NCBI RefSeq assembly: GCF_050948175.1
Contig: NW_027490092.1
Span: 496,001 to 560,000, forward strand
Source of the DNA: Xylocopa sonorina
Lineage: Eukaryota; Arthropoda; Insecta; Hymenoptera; Apidae
DNA: 64,000 nucleotides
Direction: 5' to 3'
How positions within the stretch are numbered: position 1 is the stretch's first letter; the number at the start of each line of letters is the position of its first letter. Under the pieces are notes generated by a model that saw only the letters and a list, made by a program, of their open reading frames with translations, had not been told where the DNA came from and did no database searches. The translations under genes were made by a program, and so were the position numbers. Of the stretch, positions 54,401 to 64,000 are shown piece after piece.

Positions 54401-55131
54401 ACACTATTGCTAAGATACGTAGACATCTGCAAACGCTATTTCCTTGCTAGGAAGTGTCGCATTTACATTCATTTGAAGTGTAGACGAAGAATACATAACA
54501 CTTCGCAAATGATATTATATCTTACCATGAAACATAGAAATGAGATGCGATATCGCGTTCTAAGAATCATAAGAACTCTATAGCTGCGATACGCAGAAAT
54601 CTGCAAACGCTATTTCCTTGCAAGGAAGTGTCGCATTTACATTCATTTGAAGTGTAGACGAGGAATACATAACACTTCGCAAATCATATTATATCTTACC
54701 ATGAAACATAGAAATGAGGTGCGATATCGCGTTTTAAGAAGCATTAGAACTCTATTGCTACGATACGTAGACATCTGCAAACGCTATTTCCTATCGAGGA
54801 AGTGTCATATTCACATCCATTTGAAGTGTAGAAGAGGAATACATAACACTTCGCAAATCATATTATATCTTACCATGGAACATAGAAATGAGATGCGATA
54901 CCGCGTTTTAAGAAGCATTAGAACTCAACTGCTACGATAGGTAGACATCTGCAAACGCTATTTCCTTGCAAGGAAGTTTCGCATTTACATTCATTTGAAG
55001 TGTAGACGAGGAATACATCACACTTCGCAAATCATGTTATATCTTACCATGAAACATAGAAATGAGATGCGATATCGCGTTTTAAGAAGCATTAGAACTC
55101 TATTGCTACGATACCTAGACATCTGCTGACG
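48408..55131 (+). repeat. First copy of a 6.7-kb duplication (second at 57972-64000)
   Basis: 48408 to about 51463 matches at shift 9564 (55 x 174 minus 6); about 52182-55131 matches at shift 8869 (51 x 174 minus 5). The 695 bp between (four monomers, one of class C) exist only in this copy. Differences are very few: AATTATA/AATCATA near 48493/58057, GCAGGGAAG/GCAAGGAAG near 54275/63144, CTAGGAAGTG/CTAGGAGGTG near 54462/63331. Confidence 0.87.
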
Positions 55132-57971
55132 CTATTTCCTAGCAAGGAAGTGTCGCATTTACATTCATTTGAAGTGTAGACGAGGAATACATGACACCCC
55201 GCAAATCATATTATATCTTACCATGAAACATAGAAATGAGATGCGATATCCCGTTTTAAGAAGCATTAGAAATCTATTGCTACGATACGTAGACATCTGC
55301 AAACGCTATTTCTTTCCAAGGAAGTGTCGCATTTACATTCATTTGAAGTGTAGACGAGGAATACATAACACTTCGCAAATCATATTATATCTTACCATGA
55401 AACATAGAAATGAGAAGCGATATCGCGTTTTAAGAAGCATTAGAACTCTACTGCTACGATAGGTAGACATCTGCAAACGCTATATTCTTGCAAGGAAGTG
55501 TCGCATTTACATTCATTTGAAGTGTAGACGAGGAATACATCACACTTCGCAAATCATATTATATCTTACCATGAAACATAGAAATGAGATGCGATATTGC
55601 GTTTTGAGGAGCATTAGAACTCTATCGCTACGATACCTAGACATCTGCAGACGCTATTTCCTTTCAAGGGAGTGTCGCATTTACATTCAATTGAAGTGTA
55701 GACGAGGAGCACATAACTCTACGCAAATCATATTATATCTTACCATGAAACATAGAAATGAGATGCGATATCGCATTTTAAGAAGCATTAGAACTCTATT
55801 GCTACGATACCTAGACATCTGCAGACGCAATTTCCTACCAAGGAAGTGTCGCATTTACATTCATTTGAAGTGTAGACGAGGAATACATAAGACTTCGCAA
55901 ATCATATTATATCTTACCATGAAACATAGAAATGAGATGCGATATCGCGTTTTAAGAATCATAAGAACTCTATTGCTACGATACGTAGACATCTGCAAAC
56001 GAACTTTCCTTGCAAGGAAGTGTCGCATTAACATTCATATGAAGTGTAGACGAGGAATACATAACACTTCGCAAATCATATTATATCTTAACATGAAACA
56101 TAGAAATGAGATGCGATATCGCGTTTTAAGAATCATAAGACATCTATTGCTACGATACGTAGACATCTGCAGACGCTATTTCCTTACAAGGAAGTGTCGC
56201 ATTTACATTCATTTGAAGTGTAGACGAGGAATACATAACACTTCGCAAATCATATAATATCCTACCATGAAACATAGAAATGAGATGCTATATCGCGTTT
56301 TAAGAAGCATTAGAACTCTATTGCTACGATACCTAGACAACTGCAGACGCTATTTCCTAGCAAGGAAGTGTCGCATTTACGTTCATTTGAATCGTAGACG
56401 TAGAATGCATAACACTTCGCAATGAATAATATATCTTAGCATGAAACTTAGATATGTGATGCAATATCTCGTTTTAAGAAGCATTTGAACTCTATAGCTA
56501 CGATACCTAGACATCTGCAGACGCTATTTCCTAGCAAGGAAGAGTCGCATTTACATTCATTTGAAGTGTAGACGAGGAATACATAACACTTCGCAAATCA
56601 TATTATATCTTACCATGAAACATAGAAATGAGATGTGATATCGCGTTTTAAGAATCACAAGAACTATATTGCTACGATACGTAGACATCTGCAAACGCTA
56701 TTTCCTTGCAAGAAAGTGTCGCATTTACATTCATTTGAATCGTATACGAGGAATGCATAACACTTCGCAATGAATATTATATCTTATCATGAAACGTAGA
56801 TATGAGATGCTATATCTCGTTTTAAGAAGCATTTGAACTCTATTGCTACGATACCTAGACATCTGCAGACGCTATTTCCTAGCAAGGAAGTGTCGCATTT
56901 ACATTCACTTGAATTGTACACGAGGAATACATGACACTTCGCAAATCATATTATATCTTACCATGAAACATAGAAATGAGATGCGATATCGCGTTTTAAG
57001 AATCATAAGAACTCTATTGCTACGATACGTAGACATCTGCAAACGCACTTTCCTTGCAAGGAAGTGTCGCATTAACATTCATATGAAGTGTAGACGAGGA
57101 ATAAATAACACTTCGCAAATCATATTATATCTTACCATGAAACATAGAAATGAGATGCGATATCGCGTTTTAAGAATCATAAGTACTCTATTGCTACGAT
57201 ACGTAGACATCTGCAGACGCTATTTCCTTGCAAGGAAGTGTCGCATTTATATTCATTTGAAGTGTAGATGAGGAATACATAACACTTCGCAAATCATATA
57301 ATATCTTACCATGAAACATAGAAATGACATGCTATATCGCGTTTTAAGAAGCATTAGAACTCTATTGCTACGATACGTAGACATCTGGAGACGCTATTTC
57401 CTAGCAAGGAAGCGTCGCATTTACGTTCATTTGAATCGCAGACGAGGAATGCATAACACTTCGCAATGAATATTATATCTTACCATGAAACATAGAAATG
57501 AGATGCGATATCGCGTTTTAAGAAGCATAAGAAATCTACTGCTACGATAGGCAGACATCTGCAAACGCTATTTCCTTGCAAGGAAGTGTTGCATTTACAT
57601 TCATTTGAAGTGTAGACGAGGAATACATCACACTTCGCAAATCATATTATATCCTACCATGAAACATAGAAATGAGATGCGATATTGCGTTTTGAGAAGC
57701 ATTAGAACTCTATCGCTACGATACCTAGACATCTGCAGACGCTATTTCCTTTCAAGGGAGTGTCGCATTTACATTCATTTGAAGTGTAGACGAGCAGCAC
57801 ACAACACTACGCAAATCATATTATATCTTACCATGAAACATAGAAATGAGATGCGATATCGCGTTTTAAGAATCATAAGAACTCTATTGCTACGATACGT
57901 AGACATCTGCAAACGCACTTTCCTTGCAAGGTAGTGTCGCATTAACGTTCATATGAAGTGTAGACAAAGAA
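55132..57971 (+). repeat. Block between the two long copies
   Basis: Satellite monomers in exact 174-bp register with no class C copy, and three class B-like monomers (56419, 56768, 57464; the last switches to class A within the monomer). Local markers are AACGCACTTTCC, CAAGGGAGTGTCGC and TCATATAATATC. An internal repeat is visible: the CAAGGGAGTG monomers at 55.6 and 57.75 kb. No gene or foreign element was seen. Confidence 0.72.
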
Positions 57972-60900
57972 TACATAACACTTCGCAAATCATATTATAT
58001 CTTACCATGAAACATAGAAATGAGATGCGATTTCGCGCTTTAAGAATCATAAGAACTCTATTGCTACGATACTTAGACATCTGCACACGCTCTTTCGTTG
58101 CAAGGAAGTGTCGCATTAACATTCATATGAAGTGTAGACGAGGAATACATAACACTTCGCAAATCATATTATATCTTACCATGAAACATAGAAATGAGGT
58201 GCGATATCGCGTTTTAAGAAGCAATAGAACCCTATTGCTACGATAGGTAGACATCTGCAAACGCTATTTCTTTGCAAGCAAGTGTCGCATTTACATTCTT
58301 TTGAAGTGTAGACGTGGAATACATACACTTCGCAAATCATATTATATCTTACCATGAAACATAGAAATGAGATGCGTTATCGCGTTTTAATAAGCATTAG
58401 AACACTACTGCTACGACAGGTAGACATCTGCAAACGCTATTTCCTTGCAAGGAAGTGTCGCATTTACATTCATTTGAAGTGTAGACGAGGAATACATCAC
58501 ACTTCGCGAACCAAATTATATCTTACCATGAAACATAGAAATGAGATGCGATATCGCGTTTTAAGAAGCATTAGAACTCTATCGCTACGATACCTAGACA
58601 TCTGCAGACACTATTTCCTTTCAAGGAAGTGTCGCATTTACACTCATATGAAGTGTAGACGAGGAATACATAACACTTCGCAAATCATATTATATCTTAC
58701 CATGAAACATGGAAATGAGATGCGATATCGCGTTTTAAGAAGCATTTGAAATCTATTGCTACGATACGTAGACATCTGCAAACGCCATTTCTTTGCAAGG
58801 AAGTGTCGCATTTACATTCATTTGAAGTGTAGACGTGGAATACACACACTTCGCAAATCATATTATATCTTACCATGAAACATAGAAATGAGATGCGTTA
58901 TCGCGTTTTAATAAGCATTAGAACACTACTGCTACGATAGGTAGACATCTGCAAACGCTATTTCCTTGCAAGCAAGTGTCGCATTTACATTCATTTGAAG
59001 TGTAGACGAGGAATACATCACACTTCGCTAATCATATTATATCTTACCATGAAACATAAAAATGAGATGCGATATCGCGTTTCAAGAAGCATTAGAACTC
59101 TATCGCTACGATACCTAGATATCTGCAGACGCTATTTCCTTTCAAGGAAGTTTCGCATTTACATTCATTTGAAGTGTAGACGAGGAGTACATCACACTTC
59201 GCAAATCATATTATATCTTACCATGAAACATAGAAATGAGATGCGATATCGCGTTTTAAGAAGCATTAGAACTCTATCGCTACGATACCTAGACATCTGC
59301 AGACGCTATTTCCTTTCAAGGAAGTGTAACATTTACATTCATTTGAAGTGTAGACGAGGAGTACATAACACTTCGCAAATCATATTATATCTTACCATGA
59401 AACATGGAAATGAGATGCGATATCGCGTTTTAAGAAGCATTCGAACACTATTCCTACGATACGTAGACATCTGCAAACGCTATTTCCTTGCTAGGAAGTG
59501 TCATATTTACATTCATTTGAAGTGTAGACGAGGAATACATAACACTTCGCAAATCATATTATATCTTACCATGAAACATAGAAATGAGATGCGATATCGC
59601 GTTTTAAGAAGCATTAGAACTCTATCGCTACGATACCTAGATATCTGCAGACGCTATTTCCTAGCAAGGAAGTGTCGCATTAACATTCATATGAAGTGTA
59701 GACGAGGAATACATAACTCTTCGCAAATCATATTATATCTTACCATGAAACATGGAAATGAGATGCGATATCGCGTTTTAAGAATTATAAGAACACTATA
59801 GCTACGATACGCAGAAATCAGCAAACGCTATTTCCTTGCAAGGATGTGTCGCATTTACATTCATTTGAAGTGTAGACGAGGAATATATAACACTTCGCAA
59901 ATCATATTATATCTTACCATGAAACATAGAAATGAGATGCTATATCGCGTTTTAAGAATCATAAGAACTCTATTGCTACGATACGTAGACATCTGCAAAC
60001 GCTATTTCCTTGCAAGGAAGAGTCGCATTTACATTCATTTGAATCGTAGACGAGGAATGCATAACACTTCGCAATGAATATTATATCTTATCATGAAACA
60101 TAGATATGAGATGCAATATCTCGTTTTAAGAAGCACTTGAACTCTATTGCTACGATACCTAGACATCTGCAGACGCTATTTCCTAGCAAGGAAGTGCCGC
60201 ATTTACATTCATATGAAGTGTAGACGAGGAATACATAACACTACGCAAATCATATTATATCTTACCATGAAACATAGAAATGTGATGCGATATCGCGTTT
60301 TAAGAAGCATTTGAAATCTATTGCTACGATACGTAGACATCTGCAAACGCTATTTCTTTGCAAGGAAGTGTCGCATTTACATTCATTTGAAGTGTAGACG
60401 TGGAATACACACACTTCGCAAATCATATTATATCTTACCATGAAACATAGAAATGAAATGCGATATCGCGTTTTAATAAGCATTAGAACCCTACTGCTAC
60501 GATAGGTAGACATCTGCAAACGCTACTTCCTTGCAAGGAAGTGTCGCATTTACATTCATTTGAAGTGTAGACGAGGAGTACATAACACTTCGCAAATCAT
60601 ATTATATCTTACCATGAAACATAGAAATGGGATGCGATATTGTGTTTTGAGAAACATTAGAACTCTATCGCTGCGACACCTAGCCATCTGCAGACGCTAT
60701 TTCATTTCAAGGAAGTGTCGCATTTACATTCATTTGAAGTGTAGACGAGGAATACATAACACTACGCAAATCATATTATATCTTACCATGAAACATAGAA
60801 ATGTGATGCGATATCGCGTTTTAAGAAGCATTTGAAATCCATTGCTACGATACGTAGACATCTGCAAACGCTATTTCTTTGCAAGGAAGTGTCGCATTTA

Positions 60901-63900
60901 CATTCACTTGAAGTGTAGACGTGGAATACACACACTTCGCAAATCATATTATATCTTACCATGAAACATAGAAATGAAATGCGATATCGCGTTTTAATAA
61001 GCATTAGAACCATACTGCTACGATAGGTAGACATCTGCAAACGCTATTTCCTTGCAATGAAGTGTCGCATTTACATTCATTTGAAGTGTAGACGAGGAAT
61101 ACATCACACTTCGCGAACCAAATTATATCTTACCATGAAACATAGAAATGAGATGCGATATCGCGTTTTAAGAAGCATTAGAACTCTATCGCTACGATAC
61201 CTAGACATCTGCAGACACTATTTCCTTTCAAGGAAGTGTCGCATTTACACTCATTTGAAGTGTAGACGAGGAGTACATAACACTTCGCAAATCATATTAT
61301 ATCTTACCATGAAACATAGAAATGAGATGCGATATCGCGTTTTAAGAAGCATTTGAACTCTATTGCTACGATACCTAGAATTCTGCAGACGCTAATTCCT
61401 AGCAAGGAAGTGTCGCATTTACATTCATTTGAAGTGTAGACGAGGAATACATAACACTTCGCAAATCATATTATATCTTACCATGAAACATAGAAATGAG
61501 ATGCGTTATCGCGTTTTAATAAGCATTAGAACACTACTGCTACGACAGGTAGACATCTGCAAACGCTATTTCCTTGCAAGGAAGTGTCGCATTTACATTC
61601 ATTTGATGTGTAGACGAGGAATACATCACACTTCGCAAACCAAATTATATCTTACCATGAAACATAGAAATGAGATGCGATATCGCGTTTTAAGAAGCAT
61701 TAGAACTCTATCGCTACGATACCTAGATATCTGCAGACGCTATTTCCTAGCAAGGAAGTGTCGCATTTACATTCATTTGAATCGTAGACGAGGAATGCAT
61801 AACACTTCGCAATGAATATTATATCTTATCATGAAACATAGATATGAGATGCAATATCTCGTTTTAAGAAGCATTTGAACTCTATTGCTACGATACCTAG
61901 ACATCTGCAGACGCTATTTCATTTCAAGGAAGTGTCGCATTTACATTCATTTGGAGTGTAGACGAGGAATACATAACACTACGCAAATCATATTATATCT
62001 TACCATGAAACATAGAAATGTGATGCGATATCGCGTTTTAAGAAGCATTTGAAATCTATTGCTACGATACGTAGTCATCTGCAAACGCTATTTCTTTGCA
62101 AGGAAGTGTCGCATTTACATTCATTTGAAGTGTAGACGTGGAATACACACACTTCGCAAATCATATTATATCTTACCATGAAACATAGAAATGAAATGCG
62201 ATATCGCGTTTTAATAAGCATTAGAACCCTATCGCTACGATACCTAGACATCTGCAGACGCTATTTCCTTTCAAGGAAGTGTCGCATTTACATTCATTTG
62301 AAGTGTAGACGAGGAGTACATAACACTTCGCAAATCATATTATATCTTACCATGAAACATGGAAATGAGTTGCGATATCGCGTTTTAAGAAGCATTAGAA
62401 CACTATTGCTAAGATACGTAGACATCTGCAAACGATATTTCCTTGCTTGGAAGTGTCGCATTTACATTCATTTGAAGTGTAGACGAAGAATACATAACAC
62501 TTCGCAAATCATATTATATCTTACCATGAAACATAGAAATGAGATGCGATATCGCGTCTTAAGAATCACAAGAACACTATAGCTGCGAAACGCAGTAATC
62601 TGCAAACGCTATTTCCTTGCAAGGAAGTGTCGCATTTACATTCATTTGAAGTGTAGACGAGGAATACATAACACTTCGCAAATCATATTATATCTTACCA
62701 TGAAACATAGAAGTGAGATGCGATATCGCGTTTTGAGAATCATAAGAACCCTATTGCTACGATACGCAGACATCTGCAAACGCTATTTCCTTGCAAGGAT
62801 GTGTCGCATTTACATTCATTTGAAGTGTAGACGAGGAATATATAACACTTCGCAAATCATATTATATCTTACCATGAAACATAGAAATGAGATGCGATAT
62901 CGCGTTTTAAGAAGCATTAGAAATCTATTGCTACGATACGTAGACATCTCCAAACGCTATTTCCTAGCGAGGAAGTGTCGCATTCACATTCATTTGAAGT
63001 GTAGACGAGGAATACATAGTACTTCGCAAATTATATTATATCTTACCATGAAACATAGAAATGAGAAGCTATATCGCGTTTTAAGAATCATAAGTACTCT
63101 ATTGCTACGATACGTAGACATCTTGAAACGCTCTTTCCTTGCAAGGAAGTGTCGCATTAACATTCATATGAAGTGTACACGAGGAATACATAACACTTCG
63201 CAAATCATATTATTTCTTACCATGAAACATGGAAAAGAGATTCGATATCGCGTTTTAAGAAGCATTAGAACACTATTGCTAAGATACGTAGACATCTGCA
63301 AACGCTATTTCCTTGCTAGGAGGTGTCGCATTTACATTCATTTGAAGTGTAGACGAAGAATACATAACACTTCGCAAATGATATTATATCTTACCATGAA
63401 ACATAGAAATGAGATGCGATATCGCGTTCTAAGAATCATAAGAACTCTATAGCTGCGATACGCAGAAATCTGCAAACGCTATTTCCTTGCAAGGAAGTGT
63501 CGCATTTACATTCATTTGAAGTGTAGACGAGGAATACATAACACTTCGCAAATCATATTATATCTTACCATGAAACATAGAAATGAGGTGCGATATCGCG
63601 TTTTAAGAAGCATTAGAACTCTATTGCTACGATACGTAGACATCTGCAAACGCTATTTCCTATCGAGGAAGTGTCATATTCACATCCATTTGAAGTGTAG
63701 AAGAGGAATACATAACACTTCGCAAATCATATTATATCTTACCATGGAACATAGAAATGAGATGCGATACCGCGTTTTAAGAAGCATTAGAACTCAACTG
63801 CTACGATAGGTAGACATCTGCAAACGCTATTTCCTTGCAAGGAAGTTTCGCATTTACATTCATTTGAAGTGTAGACGAGGAATACATCACACTTCGCAAA

Positions 63901-64000
63901 TCATGTTATATCTTACCATGAAACATAGAAATGAGATGCGATATCGCGTTTTAAGAAGCATTAGAACTCTATTGCTACGATACCTAGACATCTGCTGACG
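57972..64000 (+). repeat. Second copy of the 6.7-kb duplication, running off the window end
   Basis: The match to 48408-55131 holds to the last base of the window (CTGCTGACG at both ends), so the true duplication is longer. Four monomers are missing near 61027-61064. A private change GCAAGGAAG to GCAATGAAG sits close to this junction. Left boundary: GACGAGGAGTAC facing GACAAAGAATAC. Confidence 0.87.

Larger units (their letters stand above)
1..64000 (+). repeat. Satellite DNA array, 174-bp monomer, about 368 head-to-tail copies
   Basis: The landmark CTTCGCAA recurs every 174 bp across the window: first at 61, then 31555 (exactly 181 x 174 later), 57285 and 63892. Both window ends lie inside monomers, so the array continues on each side. 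All copies read in the same direction and I saw no inverted copy, no insertion of foreign sequence and no gap. The consensus monomer has 32 C and 31 G in 174 bp. A monomer of this length is close to one nucleosome plus linker and resembles centromeric satellites of many eukaryotes; the centromeric role is inference, since no kinetochore evidence can be read from sequence. The family was not recognised. Confidence 0.97.
31601..64000 (+). repeat. Right zone: mixed 174-bp and 173-bp monomers, few class B
   Basis: From 31555 to 63892 the register slips by 27 bp in total. I account for all of it with one deleted G at 31600/31601 and 26 class C monomers, each 1 bp short. About 13 class B landmarks lie here (31730, 39378, 41639, 42161, 46508, 47030, 50506, 52940, 56419, 56768, 57464, 60070, 61809). 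Common local markers are TTCCTTTCAAGGAAG, GAGGAGTACATAACAC, CTAAGATACGTAG and TTTTAATAAGCATTAG. Confidence 0.85.

Noticed and set aside
1..64000. CRISPR array
   Set aside because: The whole 174-bp unit is conserved, with no short repeat alternating with unique spacers, and there are no cas genes.
1..64000. A fixed higher-order repeat of one period
   Set aside because: The shifts between matching blocks vary (5, 6, 10, 11, 13, 19, 26, 33, 55 and 138 monomers) and the class B spacing is irregular, so no single period covers the window.
1..64000. Tandem-repeat protein gene (silk- or antigen-like)
   Set aside because: In-frame stops occur in a large share of monomers (CGATAGGTAG, AAGTGACGC, CGCAATGAAT, CTATAGCTG) and differences between near-identical copies show no tendency to spare the reading frame.
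1..64000. tRNA, rRNA or other structured RNA gene
   Set aside because: No cloverleaf, A/B boxes or rRNA core sequences were found in the monomer on either strand; the short dyads do not build a recognisable RNA fold.

Overview
The whole window is one uninterrupted satellite DNA array. About 368 copies of a 174-bp monomer (36% GC, counted on a consensus read by eye) run head-to-tail in one orientation from the first base to the last. I find no real protein gene, tRNA, rRNA, transposon, CRISPR array or non-satellite sequence. Nothing marks the organism beyond its being almost certainly a eukaryote. Long homogeneous arrays with a near-nucleosome-length monomer are typical of centromeric or pericentromeric heterochromatin. 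CpG is not depleted in the monomer (9 observed, about 5.7 expected), which argues against heavy germline CpG methylation and so mildly favours an invertebrate over a vertebrate or plant. I do not recognise the satellite family.

Layout. The left zone (1-31600) keeps perfect 174-bp register. It is rich in a diverged monomer class, here called B (CGCAATGAAT instead of CGCAAATCAT, and GCAATATCTC instead of GCGATATCGC). The far-left part is also rich in a GCGGTATTGCG class. A transition lies around 29.8-33.8 kb, where a unique 1-bp deletion (31600/31601) and a chimeric monomer occur. The right zone (about 32.5-64 kb) contains a 173-bp subfamily, here called C (GTGGAATACACACACTTCG), that is absent from the left zone, and few B monomers.

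Higher-order structure. There is no single fixed higher-order repeat. Instead, blocks of 5 to 55 monomers are duplicated in tandem or at a distance and overlap one another. Shifts are multiples of 174 bp, less 1 bp for each 173-bp monomer inside: 870, 1044, 1738, 1740, 1912, 2261, 2262, 3306, 4524, 5742, 8869/9564 and 24012 bp. Several pairs differ at only a few bases. Some second copies have lost whole numbers of monomers, or carry a one-monomer patch from another subfamily. This is what repeated unequal exchange and gene conversion produce.

Because 174 is 58 x 3 and indels are very rare, one frame stays open across many monomers and gives long apparent ORFs on the + strand (and shorter ones on the - strand in the right half). 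I treat all of these as by-products of the repeat and annotate no CDS.
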